Assembly (NCBI RefSeq): GCF_047511655.1
Contig: NC_133395.1
Location: 73,193,910 to 73,257,909 of the forward strand
Direction: 5' to 3'
Source of the DNA: Castor canadensis
Lineage: Eukaryota > Chordata > Mammalia > Rodentia > Castoridae
DNA length: 64,000 nt
Positions 1 to 11,139 of the stretch are shown one piece after another (positions within the stretch are counted from its first letter, which is position 1; every line of letters starts with the position of its first letter). Under the pieces are notes generated by a model. It did not search any database. It saw only the letters and a program-made list of their open reading frames with translations, and was not told the origin of the DNA. The position numbers and the translations under genes were made by a program.

Positions 1-8
1 GCTTCCAC

Positions 9-24
9 CCACTAGATGGCAATG
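9..24 (+). promoter_or_regulatory. CTCF-like motif
   Basis: CCACTAGATGGCAATG agrees with the CTCF core at all but one of the positions I compared. Being isolated and single it could be chance. It points toward the minus-oriented site at 7,196. Confidence 0.35.
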
Positions 25-90
25 GTGAACCCCACATACACACACTACCCCATTTGAAATAACTAAAACGTCTCCAAACATTGACAAATT

Positions 91-372
91 TCTTTTTTTT
101 TTTTTTAAACTGCAGGCTGAACTTGAGGCCTCACACTTGCTAGGTAGGTGCTCTACCACTTCAGCCAGTCCATCAGCCCTTTATGTGTTGGTAATTTCCA
201 AAATAAGGTCTTCATTTATGCCTGGGCAATCGTCCTATTTGTGCTTCCCTGAGTAGCTGGGATGACAGGAGCACGCCATCATTGATTGTGCTGGGGACTG
301 GGCTGGCCTTGAACCACAATACACACAATCTCCACCTCTCAAGTAGCTGACCTGAGCCACGGTGCCAGACCC
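91..372 (-). mobile_element. Composite SINE (B1-like + ID-like)
   Basis: T run at 91-107, then the complement of the ID-like arm (TTGCTAGGTAGGTGCTCTAC), then diverged B1-like arm(s) ending near 372. Confidence 0.85.
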
Positions 373-2355
373 ATAACATTGCCAAATTGCTTAAAAGGGA
401 GGAGGAGCTGAGGGGATGAGGGGGAATCATTCAAAATCACTTCTGTGAGAAACAATGGCCTCCGAAAAGATGACATAAGGGCCAGCTAATTGATGGCAAC
501 AAATGTATATTAACAGGAGACAGACCAGAGTGTTTTAAACCAATCACTTCCCAAGCCTACTAAGAAAAAAACTCATTCTAAGCTTGGGTGAGAATATAAT
601 GTATAGGGATTAAATAAAAACAAAACTCATTTGTTATATGAACACCCCAAGTTTTCTGTACACTTCAGCATGTAAGGCTTTTGACACTCTCAAAGAATGT
701 CATCTACAGCAAGGTACTACTGAAGATTAGGAAACAGAGCTAAAGGATGCTAGAAATAAACTGTTCCCTCTGGCTGATTTGAAGGAAAAGCGGTTCCCTT
801 TTAAGAAAACCTAAGCCCTTGAATGTGAAGAAACTACAAAAACAAGGTCCAGGTTGCCAATACTACCAGAGAAGAGCAAACCAAATGACAGTACAAATAA
901 AAATGTAATGACACTTGAAATTGGGAAAAGGAATGATGAGACAGGATAAGCAGATAACACAAGGTAGAGCCAACCCTATACAAAATTTGTTTTGACTCTC
1001 AGATCTCCATTTCCTGTGGGTTCTCTTCTATCTTCCACTCTCTTCTACCCTATGTCAACACCAAGTCAAGGGCTTTCAATACTCTTATTAACCCTCAGTT
1101 GTTAAAAAGCCTAATACAGTAGTCTCTTCCTTCAGAGCATCAATCCTCCTCAAGGGGCCACTGGATCCAAAATCTCACTATGTAAAAACCCCACCTCTCC
1201 TAGACCATCTTACTTCTTAGAGAAGAACTGGAGGATGGGCAATTGCAGCAAGTAAGCTAAAACTACTGGAACTAAAGTATGGGCTGCAAGTAACTGCCTC
1301 TCAAAAAGCACATGAACAAATATTCACCCTCACTCATAATCAAAGAAATGCAAACTCAAGAAAAGCTCCAGCACATCAAATTGGTGAAAAGTATAAAGTT
1401 TAATGAAATGCAGTGTTGGTGAACATATAACAGACACACATTGCTGGTTAGTGTAAATAGTCATAAACTAATACCACTCAGTTATGTACACACTTAAAAT
1501 ACTGATTTTTTAATTATGTTGATTTATATGTATAAACAGCAGTATGAAAAGACTCCTGTAACATTAACTAAGGAAAAAGTTAATTGCAGTACACAATAAT
1601 AGTATAACAATATTATTTGTATAAATTTTTTAAACATTCTGAAATTTGTTAACAGCGGATTATCTTTTGAAAATATTTTTATTGTGCTTTCTATACGTTA
1701 GAATTTTACTACATATGCATAACTTTTTAACTTAAAGTACACAATTAGGTACTTTATTTCCCCCAACCTTAACTACCACTCTCCCCTCAACCTATCTGAT
1801 ATCTGAAGGTTAAGTGAAATCATCTTAGACTATCAGTAAAGGATATATTTTGAGATATAGAGCTTCCCTTTAAAATCTCTTGGCTTACTTTCCTAAAATC
1901 ACCTCTACAACAAAAGAAGAAAAAAATAATCCCTACAGTACTGCCTGGGGAACCACAAACTCTCCCTTCCTTTCAGGTCCCTAACCATTCTCACTAAGAG
2001 AATTGCCATGGTTATGTCATGAGTCCTTGTTATCAGTTGTAGTATGTACTCTTGGCTGACTTTAGTCTCCCACATACAGCATGTCAATGAAGAGGGAAAA
2101 AAAGCCCGCTCCTTTCAAAACTAATTAATAGCAGGGATTCTACTCTAGTCTGCTCAGCTCTCATCACTTTGGTGTGGGTCACCAACCACTACTCTATACT
2201 TCTATAGGGCTGGGTGTCTCAGGCTTGTTCACTGTATTATCCCTGGTACCGTATGTATATGGAAGCTTAATATTTGTTTATTTTCATTGAATTTACAGCA
2301 TTCTTTGTCAAAGAAGAAGAAAGACCCAAAAGATGCCTCAAAATAGCTTCCTGGT
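373..2355. other. No gene seen: mostly unassigned AT-rich DNA
   Basis: Apart from the old L1 fragment at 1,310-1,480 I recognise nothing. Short open frames here are chance-length. Confidence 0.6.
1310..1480 (+). mobile_element. Old L1 ORF2 fragment
   Basis: The stretch AAATATTCACCCTCACTCAT through AAAGAAATGCAAACTCAAG and the later TGTTGGTGAACATA resemble the conserved ORF2 C-terminal region but are strongly diverged. Boundaries are approximate. Confidence 0.6.
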
Positions 2356-2660
2356 AAGCCACCTGCTAGTGGCTCACACCTATAATTCTAGCTACTTAGG
2401 AGGCTGAAACGAGGGGGAACGAGGTTCTAGGCAAGACATCTCAACAGAAAAAAGCTGGGTGTAGTGGCATGCGCTTGCCATCCCAGCTATGGCAGGAATC
2501 AAAGACCGTGGTCCAAGACAGCTTGAGCAAAATGCAGGACCCTATCCCCCAAAATAACCAGAGCATAAAAGTCTGGAGGCTTAGCTCAAGTGATAGAGTG
2601 CCTGTCTAGCAAGCTCAAAGCCCTGAATTCAAACCCCAGTACCAGAAAAGAAAAAACACA
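2356..2660 (+). mobile_element. Trimeric composite SINE
   Basis: Two B1-like arms (2,356-2,445; 2,452-2,570) followed by an ID-like arm (GTGATAGAGTGCCTGTCTAG ...) ending AACCCCAGTACCAG. Longer than the usual dimer. Confidence 0.85.
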
Positions 2661-3096
2661 AAAAGGTTCTGATTTTATAGTCATTTTTCCACATTCCTTT
2701 GCTGACTTTAACTTTTAAACAGCTAAACCAAGAACGTCTAATCACTATTAATTATTAAAGCACAATTAACTATTACAGGTATTTTTAAATATCCCAGATT
2801 AATGGCTTTAAAATTTAAGTTAAATTTTATTCATCTGTTTTATCATCATGATTTTCTCCTGTGCACAATCACTTCTTGCCAGCAACAACAATCAGTCTCA
2901 AAACAATAAGCTTATTAATTCTCAACTAATTAGTGAGAAAGGATTACAAAATCTTTCTCAAGTTTTTGGGGAAATGACTAAACTCAGGTGGTTCATGACA
3001 GCGTAGTGTGAAGAAGGAGCTGACTCTATTCTCCAAGGAGTCAGAATTTTGGACCATTTGTCAGCTTCTTAAATAAGCTTAGAAAACAAATACAGA

Positions 3097-3450
3097 GCCG
3101 GACGCTGGTAGCTCACATCTGTAATGCTAGCTATTCAGGAGGCAGAGATCAGGAGGATCATGGTTTGAAGCCACCTCCAGGCAAATAGTTAGCAAGACCC
3201 TATCTCAGAAATACCCAACACAAAACAGGGCTGGCAGGATGGCTCAAGTGGTAAGAGTACTTGCCTAGCAAGCCTGAAGCCTGAATTCAAACCCCAGTAC
3301 TGCAAAAGAAAAAAAGAAAGAAAAGAACTACAGAGCTGGGAGTGGTAGAATATGACTGTAATCCCAGCAATAGGGAGACTGAAGCAGGAGGATCACATTG
3401 AGTTCCGGGCTAGCCTGGGCTATGTAGCAGGACCCTGTCTCCAAACACAT
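3097..3450 (+). mobile_element. Dimeric SINE followed by a B1 element
   Basis: 3,097-3,330 is the B1-like plus ID-like dimer; 3,334-3,447 is a separate B1 monomer (GCTGGGAGTGGTAGAATATG ... ACCCTGTCTC). Confidence 0.85.
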
Positions 3451-3612
3451 ATGCTAGTCTCAGAGAAATTACTGTTTTTTTTTTTTAAACTAAATATTTC
3501 CAGAATTTTTAACATTTCCAATTAGTAATACACAAACCAAATAAAATGCCTACTATAAACAAAAGTCACGAATAACTGGTGTATGCAAACTGGGTTTAAA
3601 ACTAAAATAAAC

Positions 3613-3822
3613 CAGGTAAGCTGGCTCATGCCTATAATTCCAGGGAGGTGAAAATGGGACAATTGCCTTCCGAGGATGGCCTAGGCAAATAGACACACTA
3701 TCTGAAAAATAACTCAATTAAAAAGGGCTAGAAGCAGGGTTCAAGTGATAGAGCACTTGTCTAGCAAGCACAAGGCCCTGAGTTCACACACACCCCAGGA
3801 CCAGCAAAAAAAAAAAAAAAAA
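3613..3822 (+). mobile_element. Dimeric SINE
   Basis: B1-like arm from ACCAGGTAAGCTGGCTCATG, ID-like arm TCAAGTGATAGAGCACTTGT, then a 17-base A run. Confidence 0.85.
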
Positions 3823-3829
3823 GTAAAAT

Positions 3830-5145
3830 AATACACTCATACACATATTTGTATCTTATAACAAAATAAAGTTCAATACTAACTTTTCTAAATTACTTTG
3901 ACCTACAAGTTTCATGTGAAATAAATAAATATCAAGCAGAGTTACACTATGAAACAGAAGCAACTCTGGGAGACAAAGATATACAGGAGGTTATTTTGTC
4001 AAATAACCTAAGTGGACTGAATTGGGAAATTATTAAAACCAAACTCCAAAACAGATGGTCAGCCTTCAAGCTTTACTTCTTGATTAAGTGAATAAAAAGA
4101 AAAGGTAAGAAAGGGATGGAGAATAATGTGTTGTCTTGCAATGATTTTAAATACTGCTAAGTCCTGAATAAAACAATAGAGACCACCAGGAAAGTTACAA
4201 CCTTCCAGCAGAGCTAAGGTCTGCCCTGTCCCACCACATGAATGTATAACTGCGACATTGTTTAAATCAAGCAAATTATAATCTGAATCTAATTTCTCAT
4301 TTATAAAATAAGAGTAGGATATCCTCAAGTTTCCTTGTACTTCTCTAACACTAACAAAGGAAACATGAATTTATTCTTTTCTTATATAAGTTACAAACAG
4401 TATGTCATCTAAGAGTCTATAAACCAAACCAGAACTCTATTAGTTCTAAGTAAATATCCAAAAACGTAACACCATGAGAGCCAAAGAACAGTTTCTAAAT
4501 TTGCCAAGGGGAATAAGCAGACATAGCCTCCCAAAGTATTCCGTTCCTCACAAAGTTTTAGGCATATTGTACCACTTCCCTCTTTACCAGCTCTAATACA
4601 AGGTTTAATTTAGGCTTAACAAATTATTGCTAAAACCTAGTCCTCAAAACGTTATGCCTTTTAACTGTTAAACAAAATATAGAACAATTTTAAGATAAAC
4701 TTAAAAATTAAAACACCTTTTATCAAACACTCAGTAGAACCTTAGTACAAATAACCTTAGTGTAAGCCAGCTCATGAGAAGAGCTTCATATCTTCTCTAA
4801 TTCTTAGGGAAAACGGGGAAAGAGAAGGACCACAACCAGAGAGGAGTAAAGGTGACAGGAAGCATTAACAGAAGTTGTTGTAAAAGCAAAGTTAATAAAC
4901 AAAAGCAGAACCTACTTCAGCCAAAAGGAGAAAGTTCTTTAAAAAAATAATAAAGACAAGCACTACCTTCTCATTCGAAAAACACTTCAAGTAAAACTCA
5001 GCTAAGAAGAAAATTTTTACAACAATCGCCAAGGTGGGGAGGGGTACTTAATACTTCAATAAGAAAATTTAAAGTGTACGTTTTCTACGTATATTGGTAA
5101 ATTTACATTATATGCAAATTTTATTTCTAAGCAATAACGTTCTGC
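3830..5145. other. No gene seen: AT-rich DNA
   Basis: No repeat family, promoter or long frame recognised. The 89-codon minus frame at 4,059-4,328 has no recognisable similarity. Confidence 0.6.
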
Positions 5146-5149
5146 TTAA

Positions 5150-5280
5150 GAGCCAGGTGTGGTGAGACATGCCTATAACCCCAGAACTCTGTAATCCCAG
5201 TAATTAGAGAGGCTAAAGCAGAAGGATTTCGACTTGGAGGCCAGCCTGGGCTACACATCCAGACCCTGTCTCAAAAAAGA
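5150..5280 (+). mobile_element. B1 element
   Basis: AGCCAGGTGTGGTGAGACAT ... GCCAGCCTGGGCTACACATC, ending CTGTCTCAAAAAA. Confidence 0.88.
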
Positions 5281-5373
5281 TGTTTGGGTTTTCTTATAGT
5301 TAGGTTTCGGAAAATAAACCGATCTTAACATAAGTGCCATGTTAACTTTCACCTACAAATTCACCACTATAAA

Positions 5374-5466
5374 TTTTAATTAGAGGGGGCAGGGGGAAGG
5401 GGGGAGAAATGATCCAAACATTGTATGCACACAGGAATAAAAGAAATAAAAAAATTTTTTAATTAG
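5374..5466 (+). mobile_element. About 73-base L1 tail with target duplications
   Basis: The G-rich 3' UTR end and tail (AGAAATGATCCAAACATTGTATGCAC then A-rich) at 5,384-5,456 is flanked by TTTTAATTAG at 5,374-5,383 and 5,457-5,466. It is the terminal part of the same L1 3' end seen elsewhere here. Confidence 0.85.
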
Positions 5467-7014
5467 GTTTTCTGCTTATCACCATGAGACTGGAGATTAA
5501 CTGTTCCACACTGACCTGCATACACCATACAAATATTCATTTTATTGTCCCTAAAAATGGTAACATCTCTGACATGTACTGCATACATAAGGGGTGTCCT
5601 GTTAAGCCCACGTTTTACTGCTCCATGAGTAAACATGGAACATGTTCTCTCTTGGAACTTTGTTAACTGAGAACAATGAATAGATAGATTGCCATCCGGA
5701 TTTAAGTTAAGTATGATTTGCCTCCAGCCTGCCTCCTACATATTAATACCCTGGACCAGATTCCCTGTCTCTCTCGAGACGGCAGACCATCCTTCGAAAC
5801 TAGTGACAGAGGTTCGGAAAGTCTTTAAGAGACAAGCTAAGGTCACTGGGGACACCACTGGCCATCCATCACTGCACAATACAAGTGCGAGGAGCGATCT
5901 TTAAAATGAGCAGGGTCGGCCTCTGTGGGGTGGGCGAAGATGGTGAAACGAGCCCCACAGTGCAGCTCTGAAGACGGGGGGAAGGGCTGCGTCTCGGGGT
6001 TCAGGTCCACTCCCTCAGTCCCTCGGTGTCGAAGGCTACGCACCCACGGCGGTGGCAGCCACCAACAAGCCAGGCCGTCCCCGCACCGCAAACTTTTAAA
6101 GTGTCAGTGAAATAACGGTGCAGAACGGAGACTGCCCGCATCGCACAGCGTTTTCACGGCCGTTCGCTCCTACAGCAAAGCCAGAGCGCAGCGGGGGGCC
6201 TGGGACCCGTCACTTCACGCCGGCGCTGGGCTCTTCCTCAACTCCGGTCCTCGACTTCCCCCCGGCACGGGCTAAGAAGCGCGGGTAGCGCGCTTTATTT
6301 CCCGAGACTGCTAAGGGACAGCGTAAAAATGTCACCATGAGCCGGTGTCCCCAGCCGGGAGCCGAGGCCCGGGAGCGCGGGGACCCCGCGGATGGGGCGA
6401 GGCGCCGGCGGCAGGGACCCCGCTCTGGAAAGGGGGAACCCGCCCGCTCGCGGGAGGATTCAACAGGAGCGCCGCGCCGCGCCGCCGCCTGCCGCCCGGG
6501 AAACGCGCCCGCCCGCCGGGCGGCCGGGAGGGCGGGGGAGGGGCGCCGACGGAGGCGCGGGCGCCGGGCTGCGGGACCCCCACCGCGCGAAGGTCAACGC
6601 CCGCCGCCGCCACCGGCCGGGCCGAGCCGGGACCAGGGCGGCAAGTTTAATTTGCAGAGGCTGCGGCAGAGCCCGCGGCGTGGAGTAGCGCGCCGACCGC
6701 GGCCTCCCCGCCCCCACCGTGCAGCCCGGCCCGCGCCCGTGCCCCCCGCCCCGGGCCGCCTCCAGGCAGCCGCCGCTGCAGCCCCCGACCCTCGCGGAGA
6801 GCGAGTCTCTGCCAGCAGAGCGGGCGGGGGGCGCTTCAGCCCCGCCACACACACACACACACACACGCCCCAAACACACAGCCGCCGCGGCGGGCGCTCA
6901 AAAATGGAGCGCGGCGCCCAGAGAAGATAGGCATTTCCTTTCCGTTAACTGGAATTGTTTCCTACCTCCGGGCGTCCGACTGACTACTCCTCTCACTCCG
7001 CTGCTCTCCGGGAT

Positions 7015-7042
7015 CCGCCGCCGCCGCCGCCGCCGCCGCCGC
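7015..7042. repeat. (CCG)9 trinucleotide tract in the CpG island
   Basis: Just over nine uninterrupted CCG units lie directly upstream of a CCAAT box. Tracts of this kind in 5' UTRs are often length-variable. Whether it is transcribed is unknown. Confidence 0.95.
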
Positions 7043-7195
7043 ATCCAATCGTCTCCTCCCCCCCCTCCCCTTCCGCAGCCAGCCCGGCCGTTCCTCCTCC
7101 TCTCCGCTTCAAAATGGCGCCAAGCGCTTCTCGGCGGCTGCTCCAATCGAACCGCGGCGGACAGCACTCGGGGGCAGGCAGAGCACGGCGTGGGT

Positions 7196-7217
7196 GAGCA
7201 GCGCCCCCTGCCGACCA
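7196..7217 (-). promoter_or_regulatory. CTCF-like binding site
   Basis: Read on the minus strand the core is GGCAGGGGGCGCTGC. Against the usual degenerate core CCASYAGRKGGCRSY, 13 of 15 positions agree, including the whole AGGGGGCGCT centre. It sits at the edge of the CpG island, a common place for bound CTCF. Occupancy is inferred, not seen. Confidence 0.6.
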
Positions 7218-7424
7218 GACAGCATCACACGCGCGCGCACCCGCCTGCCGGGCTCCGCCCCGCCCGTGCGCGCGTGCGTGCCTCCTCCTCCCCGCCCCGC
7301 GCGCGCGCGCACCCTTCCCCGGCGCTGCTCCGCCGCCGCGGTTGCCGCGGTGGCAGCGAGAAGGGCAGCTGTCAATGTGTTCTCTGCCATAGATCGCTAA
7401 CTCTTCGGTTAGAGGCTGGGCGAG

Positions 7425-8590
7425 ATTTCTTTTTTTACATCCAGCATTGATGTGCTGTGTAAATAAAATTGGTATTATAACTACTTGGCTCCTTACTTGG
7501 TAGTTCTGACCAAGTGATTTCAAAATGCGTCGTCTTTCCACACTGTATGTGTTGCGTTTTTACAAAGCCTCCGCTTTCTGAAGGTGAGGATTCTCTAGTA
7601 GGCGCCAGGTGGGGGAGGGACACAATAATTCACCCTGTAACAAAGCGTTCCATTTCTGTGCTTTGTCTGAATTGTCCTCGTTAGAGGGAGAAGTGATCTG
7701 AAAGTCACAAAGATGCTCTCCAGGAAGTGGGGTTCTGACCCCTTCAGCACCTGCCGCTCCTCCTGTAGGTTGGGTGGGCTGGGGTGGGCTCTGTCTGGTC
7801 ACCACAGTAGATCACCTATGGTGGGGGGAGGTTTTCTCCTCAGCCAGGCCCCTGCCAGAGGAGAACGGACTGCTTTCTCGTTTTACCTCCATTAATATTA
7901 GCCTCTGTGAGCAAGTTTTCCCTGATATGACGGATTTGGTTACTGGAACTGTTCCAGGGAGTATCTGTTTCAACAATGAGCAAATAAAAAGTGAATTAAT
8001 AGATTGCAGTCATATATTTATTACTGGAGGAAAATGATAGGTAAAGATCTGTACACTAAAGTTGTTATGGAAAGAAAGAATGCTATAAAGTCCATCAGAG
8101 CAGGGCACCTGTAGATAGAGACCTGTCCATTTCTATCATAATAGAGGTGCCTGGACAATTCTACTTCTGTCTCCTCCAGTGCTTACCAGATCTGCCATAC
8201 TGTATCGCACCATCCAATATGTTTCCATCAAATACTACAGGATCCTACCTGTTTTATACATTGTCTCCTATGAGTGCTTTCTCCCTCCCCCTCCCCCTTT
8301 TTAATTGTCTCAGGAACTTTCCTATTTTACATCATTGTTCCGTCAACATAAATCTTGCCTCGAAGATTTAGGATGTCTCACAGTAGAAAAAGTTTCCCTA
8401 GCTCTTTGATTGTTATCTTTCTTGCCTTGTCCTCTTCAATTCTCAAACTCTAAAGACAGCAAGAAAGTTTCAGCACAGCAGAAGGAGCATTTTTGTCTAA
8501 ATTGTTCAGTGCTCTTATCCCCATCATTTGGCACATAATAGATACACATTAAATGTATTTTGAATGTGTGAATTGTATGAGAAAGTCATT
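7425..8590. other. Single-copy-looking DNA downstream of the CpG island
   Basis: No repeat recognised. If the island gene runs on the plus strand this is intron or 5' UTR; AATAAAATTGG near 7,461 is a possible but unsupported polyadenylation signal. Confidence 0.5.
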
Positions 8591-8595
8591 TTCAT

Positions 8596-8810
8596 TGGGC
8601 ACCAGAGGCTCACACTTATAACCCTAGCTACTCAGGAGGCAGAAATCAGGAAGATCGCAGTTCAAACCCAGCTGGGCAAATAGTTCATGATACCCTATCC
8701 CAAAAAAAATCCAACACAATAAAACGGCTGGTGGAGTGGCTCAAGTGGTTGAGTACCTGCCTAGCCAGTGTGAGCCCCTGAGTTCAAACCCCAGAAAAAC
8801 ACACAAAAAA
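8596..8810 (+). mobile_element. Dimeric SINE
   Basis: GGGCACCAGAGGCTCACACT ... AAACCCCAG with internal A run and terminal A-rich tail. Confidence 0.88.
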
Positions 8811-8894
8811 TAGTCATTCTCTCTCCCACATGTAGCAGTTAAGTCCTGAGTAGCTAAAGATGTCACTTTAATTTGGTGAGTAGTTTTGCCAGTT

Positions 8895-9400
8895 TCACCA
8901 TGTTAGTCACTTTTCATCACTGTGACTAAATACCTGACAAAATCAACTTAAAGGAAGGAAGGTTTACTTTTTTGTTCGTGGTTTCATAGGTTTCTGCCCA
9001 TGGCGTGTTGGCTCCATTGTTTCTAGGCCTGTGGTGAGGCAGAATATCATGGCAGAAGGGTGTACACAGCAAGGCTGCTTACCTTATGGTGGCCAGAAAC
9101 AGAACAAGAAATGACCAGGGACACAGTATACGCTTCAAGGGCACATACCCAATGAACTGTTTCCTTCAACTAGGCCCCACTTCCCAGTTTCCACCACCCC
9201 ATATAGTGCTATCAAATTATGGATCCATCAATTGATGGATTCATCTACTGATGAGGTTAGAGCCCTTATGATCCAATTACCTCTCGAAAGCCCTGCCTCT
9301 GGACATTGCAATGGGGACCAAGTTTTCAACATACAAATTAAAGGGGGACATTTCATATCTAATCCATACATACTATTAACCCTCTCTACTATAAAATGGA
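8895..9400 (-). mobile_element. MaLR-type LTR fossil
   Basis: The minus strand reads like an ERVL-MaLR LTR: GAAATGTCCCCCTTTAATTT near 9,350, an AGAGGTAATTGGATCATAAG segment near 9,270, and an end near 8,900 with ...GTGATGAAAAGTGACTAACA. No coding part is present. Confidence 0.7.
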
Positions 9401-9831
9401 ATGCCATGAGTTTTAATATATGAATGAATAAATGTTGCCCACCTCAGGATGCCAACACTATAGTATTGAACCCATGGAAAGAGCTAGCAAAAAGGAGACA
9501 GTCTTCAAAATTGCTGCCTGGTTAAGGGTCAAGGGGGCAGTTACCTTTAGGATGGATGGAAAGAAATCTCTAAAGACTCAATACAGCATTGTTTCTTATA
9601 GAAGGTGTACTTTTATGCAATAACTAATGGATTTACATAAATTACAAATACGAACCTTCATTTAAAGCAACACTTATTTTAGGAAAACTGGAGTCTGAAC
9701 TGATATTAAAATAAAAATACTCTTCTGTAGTTGAGGATTTGAAAAAAAAAAAAAAGTAACCAAATTGAAATTCATCAGGATGAACATAATTGGATGTAGT
9801 ATAATTTAAGGTAGTCAAAAGCATGAACCCA

Positions 9832-11009
9832 AGCTGAGCACAAGTGGCCATGCCTGTAATCCTAACTGCTTGAGATCAGAAGGATTGAGATTCGAGGCCA
9901 GTCCAGGCAAATAAGTTCATGGGAATCCCATCTCCAAAATAACCAGAGCAGTCAGGCACTGGTGGCTCACACCTGCAATCCTAACTACTCAGGAGGCAGA
10001 GATCAGGAGGATCAAGAGTCAAAGCCAGCTTGGGCAAATAATTCTCAAGACCCTATCTCAAAAAAAAAATCATACTCCAGAGGCACCTGCACACCCATGT
10101 TTATTGCGGCATTATGCACAATAGACAAGTTATGGAAACAGCCAAGATGCCCCACCACTGACGAATGGATTAAGAAAATGTGGTATCTATACACAGTGGA
10201 ATTTTATGCAGCCATGAAGAAGAACGAAATGTTATCATTCGCTGGTAAATGGATGGAATTGGAGAACATCATTCTGAGTGAGGTTAGCCTGGCCCAAAAG
10301 ACCAAAAATCGTATGTTCTCCCTCATATGTGGACATTAGATCAAGGGCAAACACAACAATGGGATTGGACTTTGAGCACATGATAAAAGCGAGAGCACAC
10401 AAGGGAGGTATTAGGATAAGGTAAGACACCTAAAAAACTAGCTAGCATTTGTTGCCCTTAACGCAGAGAAACTAAAGCAGATACCTTAAAAGCAACTGAG
10501 GACAATAGGAGAAGGGGACCAGGAACTAGAGAAAAGGTGAGACCAAAAAGAATTAACCTAGAAGGTAACACACACACACAGGAAATTAATGTGAGTCAAC
10601 TCCCTGTATAGCTATCCTTATCTCAACCAGTAAAAACCCTTGTTCCTTCCTATTATTGCTTATACTCTCTCTACAACAAAATTAGAAATAAGGGCAAAAT
10701 AGTTTCTGCTGGGTATTGAGGGGGTAGGGGGGAGAGGGAGGGGGCAGAGTGGATGGTAAGGGAGGGGGTGGGGGCAGGGGGGAGAAATGACCCAAGCCTT
10801 GTATGCACATATGAATAATAAAAAAAAAAAATCACAAGGAAGGGCTAGTGGAGTGGCTCAAGGTGTAGGCCCTGAGTTCAAACCCCAGTGCCAATAAATA
10901 AATAAAAATTTAATAAAACAGAGCAAAATGTACTGGAGGTGTGGCTCAAGCAGTTGAGCTCTTGAGAAGCCCTGAGTTCAAATCCCAGTCCCACCAAAAA
11001 GAAAAAAAT
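9832..11009 (+). mobile_element. Outer SINE (A) split by SINE (B), itself split by an L1
   Basis: SINE A occupies 9,832-9,950 and 10,926-11,009. SINE B occupies 9,951-10,072 and 10,833-10,917, flanked by CCAGAGCA / ACAGAGCA (9,943-9,950 and 10,918-10,925). The L1 at 10,073-10,832 sits in the A run between the two arms of SINE B. Confidence 0.88.
10073..10832 (+). mobile_element. 5'-truncated L1, inserted inside a SINE
   Basis: It carries the last part of ORF2 (frame from about 10,080 to the stop at 10,339, ending MFSLICGH), the 3' UTR with a G-rich tract (about 10,718-10,783) and an A tail. The flanking A-run-plus-ATCAC repeats (10,061-10,074 and 10,819-10,834) are the target duplication. 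The upstream part of the 9,962-10,339 open frame is SINE sequence read through, not L1. Confidence 0.9.
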
Positions 11010-11139
11010 AAACCATTCAAAACTCAGTTGTGAATATTTTCTACCTTGACATTATGTGGGAATGTTGTAAAAAATACTGATATTATACCTACATAGTTAG
11101 AATAGTCTGTGATCGTGAAAACCAAGTATCTGATTCCCA

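Larger units (their letters stand above)
5880..7420. promoter_or_regulatory. CpG island, probable promoter and first exon of an unidentified host gene
   Basis: GC content and CpG density rise sharply from about 5,880, peak between 6,330 and 7,340, and fall back to AT-rich DNA after 7,420; the rest of the window is CpG-poor apart from a much smaller GC-rich patch near the right edge. Inside are two CCAAT boxes (7,045-7,049 and 7,143-7,147), AAAATGG motifs at 6,901 and 7,111 (the second continues into GCGCC, a YY1/E2F-like site), a (CCG)9 tract, and a CTCF-like site. A plausible plus-strand splice donor is GTGGGTGAGC near 7,190. The long open frames across the island (for example 6,337-6,930) are proline/arginine/alanine-rich, occur in several frames on both strands, and are expected by chance in stop-poor GC-rich DNA. 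I do not recognise the gene. TATA-less architecture suggests dispersed, housekeeping-type initiation; either strand, or both, could be transcribed. Confidence 0.85.

Noticed and set aside
6337-6930. 197-codon plus-strand open frame in the CpG island
   Set aside because: Its composition is almost entirely R/P/A/G, and comparable frames exist on both strands over the same bases. This is what GC-rich, stop-poor DNA produces; no domain is recognisable.
6719-7541. Long frames of 243 (+) and 182 (-) codons at the island's right side
   Set aside because: They overlap each other and run through the CCG tract and CA repeats. No motif or splice support.
9962-10339. 125-codon plus-strand frame
   Set aside because: Its first part is SINE sequence and its second part the L1 ORF2 C-terminus, joined by insertion; not a host gene.
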